DNA of 64,000 nucleotides. It comes from CAZAYY01 sp964489525 (GTDB lineage: Bacteria > Chloroflexota > Anaerolineae > Anaerolineales > JABWBV01). The position numbers and the translations under genes were made by a program. Where the stretch lies: positions 102,826 through 166,825 of the forward strand of contig CAZAYY010000007.1 in assembly GCA_964489525.1 (NCBI GenBank), in the 5' to 3' direction. Below the pieces are notes generated by a model. The model saw only the letters and a program-made list of their open reading frames with translations. It had not been told where the DNA came from and ran no database searches. Below are positions 36,901-42,890 of the stretch, piece after piece. The stretch's first letter is position 1. Every line of letters starts with the position of its first letter.

Positions 36901-38857
36901 GTTGAATTTCACCTACAACCCGATTGGGGATATCCTCGAAACCCTCCAAACCGTGGATGGGTATTCATGGCAGGTGGTTTATGGCTACCAATACAGCGCC
37001 GGGCAGGCTTCCACGCAGTACCCATCTGGAACCCAAATCCAAACAACCCTGGATGCAGCCGGACGGTTTACCTCGGTGAGCCAGGATGGCAGTCAGGTTG
37101 TTGGCTATACCTATAACCCAACCGCTGGAACGGTTTCGCTCAACCATCGCAATGGTGTGGTGCAAACGATCACGACGAACCCACTGGGGCACATCGCACG
37201 CATCCAGCTTAAGAAAAGCACAACAACCCTGGCTGATTACGAATATGGTTATGATCCAGCAGGCCAAAGGGTTTACACCCGCTATGCTCACCTGCCTGGA
37301 AGCCCGGCTGATGTCTATCGTTACGACCATCTCTACCAGCCGGTAGAAGTATGGTATGGTGCGGACAGCACATCGCCTGTCGCAATGAGCAGTTACCAAT
37401 CCCATGTGCAATACCAGCTCGATTCCCTTGGCAACCGCTTGAGTATGACTCAAGACGGCGTCGAAACCCCCTATGGGCCGGCGAACAGCCAAAAACTGCT
37501 CGACCCACTCAACCGTTATACCCAGGTGGGTGGCACCTCCCTGGGTTATGATGGGCGTTACAACCTGACGGATGACGGTGTACATTCGTACAGCTACGAT
37601 TTGCTCAACCGGCAAATATCTGCGGATGGCACGCAGTATATTTATGATGCGCTCAGCAGAAGGGTAGCGAAAATTTCCGGGGTTGAAACCACCTATTATA
37701 TTTTTGATCAAAATTACCAGGTGATTGAAGAGCGCAGCGCTGCGAATGGCCTGTTGGCCAGGTATCTTTACGGGGACGGTGTGGATGCCCTGCTGCAGAT
37801 GGAGCGCAGCGGCAGTGTGTACCAGGTTCACCGCGATGCCCAAAACAGTGTGACCGAACTTACCAACAGCACAGGGGCGGTCGTCGAAAGGGTTCAGTAT
37901 GACATTTATGGTGCGCCTACTTTTTATAACGCTTCCCACCAGGTGATTCCATCCTCAGTGACGGGCAATCCCTATTTGTACACCGGCCGGCCGTATGATC
38001 GCGAAACCAACACCTATGATTTTCGGGCCAGAGTCTATTCCCCTCTCCTTGGGCGTTTTATGCAGCTTGATCCTATGGGCTTTACGGATGGTTGGAATCT
38101 TTACAACAGCTATTTTGTCATCAACCACACCGACCCCACGGGTATGGATGTGATGGGCACCCAGAACTGCCCGGGTCCAGGTTTTTGCGATGAAAACGAA
38201 TTGACCGCAAAACTTACCCAAACGGCTAAAAAGGTTCAGCGCAGGCGAGGAGGGGCGGTTGGGCAGGCGCTGCGCTGGTTGGGCAGGCGCCCGATCATAC
38301 GCGAAGTGCGCATTGGTGTGCGGGATACAGTCCGGGGCGCGTTTCGTGAGCTGCGTACGATTGCCCGCGAATCCAAAGAACTATTCCGCAGAGTGGTACG
38401 AGAAACCATCCAGGCGCTTCGCTCTGAATTCCGCAACTCGATAAAACGGCTCAGGGAGGATTTCTTCCTTGAATTGGTGGCCAACATGGTCCTGGGTGGC
38501 AGAACCCGCAATTTCTGCCGGGCATTTTTGAAAGAATTGGCCCAACCCTACCGTACCATTGGCAGGGCCGCCAGAAATCAACTGGAAACTGGTGTTGCCG
38601 AAATTATCAGCCGCAACAGCGAAAACCTGCGGCGGTTCACCCCCCAGGGTTTTCGGGATTACAAAGAACAAATGCGGAAAAAGCTGCTGCTGTTAAACAA
38701 GGATGAACGCAATGTGGTGTTGAAAACTTTCAAACATAATGCCCGTGAGCAGGCAGTCACCGAACTTGGGGATCGCATCTTTCCAGGGGCAGGCCAGGCA
38801 TATTACGAATACCGCCATCGGCATGATCCTCCACCCCAACCCGTAAACGCGCCATAA
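27920..38857 (+). CDS. Giant secreted RHS/YD-repeat protein with dockerin, beta-helix insert and C-terminal toxin-like domain
   Basis: 3645 aa, AAGGAGGTG upstream. Signal peptide to about 33. Dockerin at 77-137: two Ca-loop repeats (DLDCDQDIDAGD and DLDTNLDGIIDAVD). Ig-like domains ~140-330, a carboxypeptidase-regulatory-like domain ~340-440, a ZU5/plug-like region ~450-575, and the RHS entry GVGWVLDDW near 775. A right-handed beta-helix of six ~190-residue units fills ~924-2090. YD repeats fill ~2117-3350, and the RHS core RFMQLDPMGF...DPTGM is near 3370-3412. The last ~233 residues are very Arg/Lys-rich, helical and unrecognised. RHS proteins encapsulate and release a C-terminal effector, so this tail is the presumed toxin. 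The cohesin-like gene just upstream may anchor it. No immunity gene is recognised next to it. Confidence 0.88.
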   Translation: MKNNFTTNLFSVLSLCVIGSMLAASLNPVMAAPQPVDAEGQQAALPAAEPWPAEPPAGSGNHNLAVLPIHHPESLRADACYWADLDCDQDIDAGDLSLMAQFWNCAVADTCYQVDLDTNLDGIIDAVDLAALANEYDITPPDIAISTPLPGALLNQVEVAVSGSVSDRHAVSSVTVNGAAAVLAGSSFSAQVTLAPGSQVVEVVAKDEVGASSIQQILVSVDVEGPMIEIHTPKARQSVYSLTPSIQVSYLDYYDQVNPASFQAQLVGESGSPVNITANLSIGPSEAVGVLSTPLQGDNVYTLTVSIADQAGNLASTSASFYVPASSGLTPPAVPDHAGWISGVVFDAASCEGGQEQPVYCDGLAGALVTLSLSADSENPLPGVVVTGPDGFFAFPVGETEQYWLRVEKEGWTYAQREAEVVLERATPVNEIYLTQIDPVSALCTATGCSLESSDGMIRLVIPPGAIPGRDIVEASATFFEQVEFLPSGSLPEGTWETYALNLGGDSEFQFALPITVNVRNTLDFVPGTIIPLGYWNQATQAWEHAGQGVVDEIGEWVVFTTTHFSNYDINAPVTVNKSDILLEDFTEADTICPAEEEICSAVNIRSGALQQEFSLPPVNILGMEVAPTFRYDSQRGNPGEVIEINIGLDPLPGIVLGNYVQAELYIEGEKTDNFTFGTNGLGEGGDIGRFRYLWDGRDAQGRLLPAGVYVYDIRVRIPYRAMYYYSVNNIFGGPPDYTRPFGVYVNATAEKWLHGTVTLDTNPENPFGVGWVLDDWQKLIEDEAGRVLIQSALGMDEYYFPGKNLLLEAAENRAQRELANNSVSVETAFALEQQSYQAALTAPEFVQDPEPKLDEVVPVLTVAVPKTNETSPVVVTEPVSTEPSVPWVFSEFKPEEPVPPTLILRSFPEPATPMTDKSGNIAANETWTLAGSPYILTGDVTVNNGVTLTIEPGVVVMAGASKRLLVQGHLQALGTAVQPILFTSQSNTGPNEWDGLVFWGGSGNTGTGNLSYVTIRYGGDYNGWSYSGLSVVDVSSGFVVLNNCEIAYNARFGTTDQAVWVSNSRFEMNNSTLAYNGDASPDHPMYLTGSTSQIVLNGNTIQNNQRDTILLGTLWSGAVLTPQSYLRGYEISSSFSVPEGYTLTLNPGTVMMGDIGRRLYVQGHLEAVGTLEDPIIFTSYQNTAATQWQGLLFSGGTGHLAHTDIRFGGDYNGISYNGLAAVNVTSGQVLVENSTIHHNSRSTSTDYGVYVANSHFEMVDCTLEFNGDGTLDYPLYVFGTNTVLTLTQNTIQNNQRNTVLVGELWDNAVLNPQAAMHGYEVTGGFVVPAGKTLTLLPGTVMMGDVGRKLYVQGHLEAVGTAEDPIIFTSYQNTGGNQWQGLFFSGGTGHLVHTEIRYGGEYNNITYSGLTAVNVTTGQVLVENSTIHHNSRSTSTDYGVYVANSHFEMVDCTLEFNGDGTLDYPLYVFGTNTVLTLTQNTIQNNQRNTVLVGELWDNAVLNPQAAMHGYEVTGGFVVPAGKTLTLLPGTVMMGDSGRIILIQGHLVAMGTSDNPVIFTSYTNNGPNQWQGIWFDGGTGNLEFAVIRYAGQYNGIAYSAVVARNVSEGRVFFKNVLISNNDAPSTTDSAVVISNANFEMQDSTLSQNGSWVSDVPLQVIGIQSVLTLTQNTIAGNLRDTILVSEYIPGFSRWNPQLEMYGYELGNEFTVPAGATLAIDPGVQVVAGASVELIVLGHLDCLGTPTNPITITSYENNSIGQWEGVIFQGGTGNLQYTTVQRAGGWNGYAYSNITVLNTLTQTVMLENSKVLMGGYLPSTDNGGMFIDNSTVVISRTLFSGNGNGLSDYVLYASQSSAVSLIYSTFQNNAGVPAHMPLQALETFVGNQFFANGNNRIDFIGDSTLQRDLVLSPQGGLSGYTFTGNITVPSGRMFTVSPGLTLSFATSKGIIVNGTLKAVGEDDSPIVFTSIVNTGAGQWQGIQAVGGWVELTWAVVRYANTGVKADNSTLVLKGTEVYKNYNHGLHLTGANTLLTLQMSGIYQNRNFGWASFGLLNETGLLLDARYNWWGSASGPSVNPVDTGGDQVSANVIFQPWLEEPVKDLGITPRTGTDTSTLTFSPITLSYRRTYPDGRAAQFQPDGNLSYMQDPSGNRVAFTYFPDGTIHTMGYVLSGEGSARWLWTFAYLEGKLASITDPAGQIITFEVSAFGDLLEANLGAGVVYQFRYDENHLLTQSIQPGGEVSSYFYDEFGRVQESLMPTRPVYDPITGQAQSALQPVGFTPGDVSYQLVNSLPSGDTLNPTSPLIRGEEIVDMVQQGSGGYSAYTNLYGSQVAFTDALGRTTYIERDEANRVVKEIYPSGRCMEYAYDANGNLATQSWMAASQCSLDISERSPDLVQTTLFTYEPLFNQVKTQTDPMGNTTTYIYDYEKGVGSAGNIVEEILPAPGGRNADPPKYQYTYNAWGLLETVTDPAGVVTRLFYTQGTPDESISGVFVAGVTPVPGLLTRVVRDYGDAAHLNMTTTYTAFNARGLPGKITGSGCCSGWDYALYTYDPMGQLLTETNPNGIVTRYGYDSNGALVQKIQDYTADGTTGRNIRTLFTYDDQGNLLSERTQADGLDVQYSYGYDVDGNLVMEKDPSGATTWYLYDAAGQLLREIAPDGGETTYTYDLDGALETVTDPMGKVTGYTYDPLGRNVLVTYDDGGLNLDYSFGYDANNQLIFETTPTGVKSCIVYDPLGQVIQEVADCDGLNLTQSYQYDLTGSLIEWVDERGVKIQFGNDPLGRMISVVVDPSGLNLQFQYTYNIHDQLLTFRDERGVVDRFSYNQAGQLTSMCEDVHGLNRCHGYAYDRLGNKNAITDPNGIVEQSVVNAFGLITRLVQDAAGFNAGTSWLYNNALQNIRVTDPNGNATQYFYTPGGQVSGVLSANGALVSYSYDLSGQLTRLANQDGTFIDHTYDGAGRLTRKDFSTGGYQTFAYNLDGRLVEAYQNMASHTSRLNFTYNPIGDILETLQTVDGYSWQVVYGYQYSAGQASTQYPSGTQIQTTLDAAGRFTSVSQDGSQVVGYTYNPTAGTVSLNHRNGVVQTITTNPLGHIARIQLKKSTTTLADYEYGYDPAGQRVYTRYAHLPGSPADVYRYDHLYQPVEVWYGADSTSPVAMSSYQSHVQYQLDSLGNRLSMTQDGVETPYGPANSQKLLDPLNRYTQVGGTSLGYDGRYNLTDDGVHSYSYDLLNRQISADGTQYIYDALSRRVAKISGVETTYYIFDQNYQVIEERSAANGLLARYLYGDGVDALLQMERSGSVYQVHRDAQNSVTELTNSTGAVVERVQYDIYGAPTFYNASHQVIPSSVTGNPYLYTGRPYDRETNTYDFRARVYSPLLGRFMQLDPMGFTDGWNLYNSYFVINHTDPTGMDVMGTQNCPGPGFCDENELTAKLTQTAKKVQRRRGGAVGQALRWLGRRPIIREVRIGVRDTVRGAFRELRTIARESKELFRRVVRETIQALRSEFRNSIKRLREDFFLELVANMVLGGRTRNFCRAFLKELAQPYRTIGRAARNQLETGVAEIISRNSENLRRFTPQGFRDYKEQMRKKLLLLNKDERNVVLKTFKHNAREQAVTELGDRIFPGAGQAYYEYRHRHDPPPQPVNAP
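31611..31923 (+). repeat. Exact 313-bp direct repeat, copy 1
   Basis: Base-for-base identical to 32181-32493, offset 570 bases. Bases on either side differ, mostly at silent positions. Confidence 0.95.
32181..32493 (+). repeat. Exact 313-bp direct repeat, copy 2
   Basis: Identical partner of 31611-31923 within the RHS beta-helix region; the offset is one repeat unit, so the reading frame is kept. Confidence 0.95.
38156..38857 (+). other. C-terminal toxin-like domain of the RHS protein (unrecognised)
   Basis: Begins right after the RHS core ending DPTGM and covers about residues 3413-3645. It is strongly basic, with Arg-rich helices such as RRRGGAVGQALRWLGRR and RRVVRETIQALRSEF, and ends in a His/Pro tail. 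No nuclease, deaminase or ADP-ribosyltransferase motif is evident to me. Confidence 0.6.
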
Positions 38858-38935
38858 CCAGCGCTTTTAACCATTTTCGTTGCTGGATTAAAAGATACAG
38901 TACAATTGGGCCATAGATCACCTTCAGGAGGCACC

Positions 38936-41281
38936 ATGGCCCAATTTGTATTTAAGGATTTTCAACGACCTGTGGGGCAAACCAGCCCTAAATATGATAA
39001 TCTCAGGATCCTTAAGGAAAAGGGTTACCAGGTTCCTGCCACGCATTTTATTTCGCCAGCGGTGTATACCGATACTGAAGATACTTATGTTCAATCCTTT
39101 GAGACCATCAGAGCTGACCTTGAAAAAATTCTGGTTGATGGAAGATCTTATGCGGTTCGTTCTGCAGCGACGTTGGAAGACGGTGGGGAACACACCTTTG
39201 CGGGTCAGTTTAAAACCGTACTGAACGTTCAAGACCTGGATGGACTTCGTATGGCCTTAGAAGAAGTATGGCGGTCAACCCGGTCGGAAACGGTTCGGGT
39301 ATATATTTCTAAACACCAATTGGATCCCCAGTCAATACGGATGGGGGTTCTGGTCCAGGAAATGGTAAAGCCGGTGGTGTCGGGTGTTGTGTTTAGCAAA
39401 AACCCAATCACTGCACTGGATGAGGTGCTTGTAGAGGCTGTTGAAGGACCAGGGACACAGCTGGTTCAAGATGGCATCACACCTCACCGCTGGGTTTATA
39501 AATGGGGCAGTTGGCTTTCTCAGCCAGAGCAACCCATTTTGCCCCTCGAAATCATGCAGCAAATTGTAAAAGCTGCTCAAAAGATCGAAAAAGAGTACGG
39601 AAAACCAGCTGACCTGGAATGGGTCTTTGATGGGGATCAGGTATTTTGGGTTCAGCTGCGGCCGATCCAGGCTTTGAGCGGAGTAAATCTGTATTCCAAC
39701 AAGATTTCAAGGGAAGTTTTGCCAGGCATGATCAAACCCCTGGTTTGGTCCACTAATGTACCGATCATCAACGGAGAATGGGTCCGTTTATTCACCGAGA
39801 TTTTAGGTCCCAATGATATCGATCCGATGGCCCTGGCACGTTCGTTCCATTATCGCGCGTATTTTAACATGGGTATCATAGGTCAGATTATGACCCTTTT
39901 TGGAATGCCCCGTGAAACGTTGGAACTTTTGTTATCGCCACCTGACGGGGCAGAAGACCGGCCGAGGTTTCGTCCCGGGCCGCGCACCCTTCGACTGCTG
40001 CCAAGGATGTTGTGGTTTGCAAGGGATAAGTGGACGATTGGTCCTCGTTTTGAGAAATTTTATAAGGAAACCAGGCCAGCCTTTTCGAGGTTTGACGTTG
40101 ATCTTTCTGCTTTGAGTGAACAAGAATTGTGGCAGAGAATAAGCCAGCTAATTTCTCTGATTCGTTCCACGGCATATTACAGTGTGATCCTGCCAATTCT
40201 GATGGAGATTTTCAATACGATTCTAAAAGGCCAGGTGGAAGACGCTGGTGTGGATTTTGCGGATTTTGATTTGAATGAAGGGATGGAGGCGGAATTTGCC
40301 CCGTATGATCCCAATCATGCAGTTCGGGGTCTTGCTGTGGCTTTCGCGGGTTTGTCTGAAGCAGAGCGTCAGGCAGTCGAAGCAGATCAGGCTGAGTCCA
40401 TCGAATCGACACCAGCACTGGCCTTGTGGCTTGAACGTTCAGCAGCCTTTACCCGCCAATTTGGTCACCTGAGTGATTCTGGGAATGATTTCAGTGTGCC
40501 AAACTGGCGTGAAGACCCGAAATTGCCCTTGAGGTTTGCCAGGAATTACCACCCTCCTTCAACCAACCCTAGAAAAAAAATCCGTTTTCAGGAATTGATA
40601 GTGTTTGGGTTCCGGCGTTGGTTTATTGGGCTTTTCTACCGCCGCGCCAGGCAATTTCGCCTTTACCGGGAAGTCGTCAGCAGCTTGTATACATATGGTT
40701 ATGGATTACTGCGCCCCCATTTTCTTGCTTTGGGAACTGTTTTCAGCCGGAGGGGGCTGTTGAGGGATTCGAATCAAATCTTTTATTTAACTTACAATGA
40801 ATTGGAGAGCCTGGTCTCTGGCCAATCTTTAGATATCAACCCCGAAACTTTGACCGTTCAGCGCCAGGCAGAAATGGCTGCTTCGGAAAATGTGGTTTTA
40901 CCGGAAATCATCTTTGGTGATGACGTTTTGCCATTGGCACCTTCCTTTGCGCCAAAATTGCGGGGAGTACCAACCTCCCGTGGGCGCTTCACTGGGCGGG
41001 TTTGTGTGGTCATGGGAATAAACGACTTTGACAAAATGACACCTGGGGCAGTTCTGGTGATTCCTTTTTCAGACGTGGGGTGGACGCCATTGTTTGTCAA
41101 AGCGGGGGCGGTGATTGCCGAAGGGGGTGGGATGCTGTCGCATAGTTCAATTATTGCCCGTGAATACCACATTCCTGCGGTGGTATCTGTGAACGGGGCG
41201 TGTTCTTTAGCCGACGGCCAGCTGGTGACCGTGGATGGTTTTACAGGCGAAATTGTGATTCACAAAGAGGAGGCGCAATGA
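38936..41281 (+). CDS. PEP-synthase/rifampin-phosphotransferase-like enzyme (ATP-grasp + phosphohistidine swivel)
   Basis: 781 aa from ATG 38936, behind AGGAGG. N-terminal pyruvate-phosphate-dikinase ATP-grasp domain: YAVRSAATLEDG near 77, AGQF, MVKPVVSGVVFSKNP and DLEWVFDGDQVFWVQLRPIQ. A long central helical region has no clear match. C-terminal swivel domain: GGGMLSHSSIIAREYHIPAVV, with phosphorylatable His736. This three-part layout transfers phosphate from ATP through His to a substrate bound by the middle domain, as in PEP synthase or rifampin phosphotransferase. The PEP-synthase active-site Cys C-terminal domain is absent. The substrate is unknown. A TACAAT lies at 38901-38906. Its stop overlaps the next start (ATGA). 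Confidence 0.85.
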   Translation: MAQFVFKDFQRPVGQTSPKYDNLRILKEKGYQVPATHFISPAVYTDTEDTYVQSFETIRADLEKILVDGRSYAVRSAATLEDGGEHTFAGQFKTVLNVQDLDGLRMALEEVWRSTRSETVRVYISKHQLDPQSIRMGVLVQEMVKPVVSGVVFSKNPITALDEVLVEAVEGPGTQLVQDGITPHRWVYKWGSWLSQPEQPILPLEIMQQIVKAAQKIEKEYGKPADLEWVFDGDQVFWVQLRPIQALSGVNLYSNKISREVLPGMIKPLVWSTNVPIINGEWVRLFTEILGPNDIDPMALARSFHYRAYFNMGIIGQIMTLFGMPRETLELLLSPPDGAEDRPRFRPGPRTLRLLPRMLWFARDKWTIGPRFEKFYKETRPAFSRFDVDLSALSEQELWQRISQLISLIRSTAYYSVILPILMEIFNTILKGQVEDAGVDFADFDLNEGMEAEFAPYDPNHAVRGLAVAFAGLSEAERQAVEADQAESIESTPALALWLERSAAFTRQFGHLSDSGNDFSVPNWREDPKLPLRFARNYHPPSTNPRKKIRFQELIVFGFRRWFIGLFYRRARQFRLYREVVSSLYTYGYGLLRPHFLALGTVFSRRGLLRDSNQIFYLTYNELESLVSGQSLDINPETLTVQRQAEMAASENVVLPEIIFGDDVLPLAPSFAPKLRGVPTSRGRFTGRVCVVMGINDFDKMTPGAVLVIPFSDVGWTPLFVKAGAVIAEGGGMLSHSSIIAREYHIPAVVSVNGACSLADGQLVTVDGFTGEIVIHKEEAQ

Positions 41282-42024
41282 ACCCCTGGTTGGTCCTGGT
41301 TTTTTCTCTTACGGGTTACCTGGTGGGTTCCATTTCCTTTTCCCGGATTGTGCTTGGTTGGGTCAAGCCGGGGGAAAAGGTGCAGAAGATTGTTTATTCG
41401 GTCACACCGGGGGGGCCAGAGGTTGAATCGGATGCTGTCAGTGCCACTGCGGTACGAATTCAGGCTGGGCCAAAATATGGCTGTATGACCGCAATTTTCG
41501 ATATTTTGAAGGTTTTTTTGCCCGGCTTGTTGATCAGGCTTTATTTTCCAGACGATGTTTACTCCCTGGTGTATGCATTTGGAGGCGTGGTGGGTCATAT
41601 CTGGCCGCTGTATTATCGGTTTAAGGGGGGCAGGGGCCAGTCGCCTAGCCTTGGTGCATTCATGTTGGTCGATTGGGTAGGGACCGTTTTTTCAATTCTG
41701 CTCGGTATGTTGGGCGGGCGTTTCCTGGTCTCGAACATTTGGGTGGCGCAAAACCTGTATAACCTGATTTTTATTGGGTGGGTTTGGCTGCGCACCAATG
41801 ACCTTTTCTTAACCCTTTACGTCGTAACCATGGTGCTATTCTTGCAGCTGGTAAGCTGGCGCGAAACCCTGCAAACCTACCAGTTGTGGAAACAAGGAGC
41901 ACTTCCATCAACTATGGATGCTGTTCGGTTGATGGATATGGGAGGTGGATTAGGGCGAATTGCTCGTTGGTTGGGAATATCTCGGTTGGAAAACCCAGCA
42001 CAAACGGAGGACGATCAGAAATAA
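41278..42024 (+). CDS. PlsY-like (glycerol-3-phosphate acyltransferase family) membrane protein, divergent
   Basis: 248 aa, AGAGGAGG upstream, overlapping the previous stop by four bases. Several TM helices and recognisable PlsY landmarks: GYLVGSISFSRIV (motif 1), an AIFDILKVFLPG helix, HIWPLYYRFKGGRG (motif 2 region). The usual GSGNxGATNxxR segment is replaced by ESDAVSATAVRIQAG, and the third motif (HxxNIxRLxxGxE) is not visible. Standard PlsY acylates glycerol-3-phosphate with acyl-phosphate. The altered motifs suggest a different acceptor or donor. Translational coupling to the phosphotransferase suggests a shared pathway. Confidence 0.75.
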   Translation: MNPWLVLVFSLTGYLVGSISFSRIVLGWVKPGEKVQKIVYSVTPGGPEVESDAVSATAVRIQAGPKYGCMTAIFDILKVFLPGLLIRLYFPDDVYSLVYAFGGVVGHIWPLYYRFKGGRGQSPSLGAFMLVDWVGTVFSILLGMLGGRFLVSNIWVAQNLYNLIFIGWVWLRTNDLFLTLYVVTMVLFLQLVSWRETLQTYQLWKQGALPSTMDAVRLMDMGGGLGRIARWLGISRLENPAQTEDDQK

Positions 42025-42054
42025 AAAAAGACCGCCCCCCTGGCGGTCTTTTTT
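42025..42054. terminator. Bidirectional intrinsic terminator
   Basis: AAAAAGACCGCC / GGCGGTCTTTTT stem around a short C-rich loop, with A-run left and T-run right. It lies between the PlsY-like gene and the convergent RNA-binding-protein gene. Confidence 0.9.
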
Positions 42055-42072
42055 GTGTATACCTGGTGAGGT

Positions 42073-42456
42073 TTAGTAGGACTGGCGATCGCCGCCGCCG
42101 CGGTTGAAGCCGCCGCGTCCGCCGCCGCCGCCGGGGCGTCCACCGGGGCGTCCGCCGCCGGGCCGGTCGCCAAAGCGTCCACCACCACCGCCGCCAGCCG
42201 GGCGGTCACCCTGGGGGCGGGCTTCGCTTACGGTGATGGAGCGGGCTTTGAAGTTGTAGTTGTTGAGTTTTTCGATGGCTTCCTGGGCGCCTTCAGCGGT
42301 TTCCATTTCGACAAAGCCGAAACCTTTGGAACGGCCAGTGGCGCGATCCATAATGACGACTGCCGATACGACCGGACCTACCTGCTCAAACAAGGAGCGG
42401 AGTTCTTCATCGGTGGTGGTATATGCCATGTTGCCTACGTACAGTTTCTTGTTCAT
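42073..42456 (-). CDS. RRM RNA-binding protein with Gly/Arg-rich tail
   Basis: 127 aa. Single RRM at residues 1-80 with RNP2 LYVGNM and RNP1 KGFGFVEM, followed by a tail of Gly/Arg/Asp repeats (GGRPGGRPGGGGGRGG) and an end RQSY. The layout matches cyanobacterial Rbp and other bacterial cold-induced RRM proteins. It probably binds single-stranded RNA and melts structure in the cold. It is 14 bases downstream of a cold-shock gene on the same strand and likely shares its promoter. Confidence 0.93.
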   Translation of the reverse strand: MNKKLYVGNMAYTTTDEELRSLFEQVGPVVSAVVIMDRATGRSKGFGFVEMETAEGAQEAIEKLNNYNFKARSITVSEARPQGDRPAGGGGGGRFGDRPGGGRPGGRPGGGGGRGGFNRGGGDRQSY

Positions 42457-42470
42457 TTTATCCTCTTGAA

Positions 42471-42680
42471 TTACAGTGCAATAACTTTTGTGGCTTGCAG
42501 GCCCTTCGGGCCGCGTTCGATACCAAACTCTACACGCTGGCCTTCGCTCAGGGAACGATACCCTTCACTTTCTACAGCGGTATAGTGGACAAAAACGTCA
42601 TCTCCGTTTTCACGGGAAATGAAGCCATATCCTTTTTCTGAGTTGAACCACTTAACGGTCCCTTGAATACGATCAGACAT
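42471..42680 (-). CDS. Cold-shock domain protein (CspA family)
   Basis: 69 aa, AGAAGGAG upstream. The single OB-fold carries both nucleic-acid motifs: GTVKWFNSEKGYGFI (RNP1 KGYGFI) and DVFVHYTAV (RNP2 VFVHY). CspA proteins act as RNA chaperones and transcription antiterminators. The message begins with a ~130-base leader from a near-consensus promoter, as is common for cold-shock mRNAs whose leader senses temperature. Confidence 0.95.
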   Translation of the reverse strand: MSDRIQGTVKWFNSEKGYGFISRENGDDVFVHYTAVESEGYRSLSEGQRVEFGIERGPKGLQATKVIAL

Positions 42681-42818
42681 TACGCGTTGCTCCTTCTTAG
42701 CAAAAAAATATTTAATTATAGGTCAAGGGGGGTTCACGAGCGGGGTACGAAAGCGCCACCTGGTAAAACAGGAGGTTTTGTTGCCGAACAGAGACTTACT
42801 TGATCCTACTAGGCTTGG

Positions 42819-42847
42819 ACTATACTATTTTATGACCGATTTGTCAA
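42819..42847 (-). promoter_or_regulatory. Promoter of the cold-shock/RRM operon
   Basis: Minus-strand TTGACA (42842-42847), 17-base spacer, TATAGT (42819-42824). Predicted start is near 42812, giving a leader of about 130 bases before the ATG at 42680. Confidence 0.88.
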
Positions 42848-42890
42848 TAGTCTGGTTAGGAAAGCTTAACCTTTTGGTGAGTTTGCCTGG

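Noticed and set aside
36965..37939. 324-codon minus-strand open frame opposite the RHS gene
   Set aside because: It lies wholly within the YD-repeat coding frame, shows no family features and has no ribosome site; it results from codon bias of the real gene.
38863..38893. CTTTTAA / TTAAAAG inverted repeat after the RHS stop
   Set aside because: Short AT-rich arms and no U-tract; too weak to call a terminator or operator.
42090..42210. GC-rich simple repeat on the plus strand near 42.1 kb
   Set aside because: It encodes the Gly/Arg-rich tail of the RRM protein on the minus strand, a normal feature of that family.
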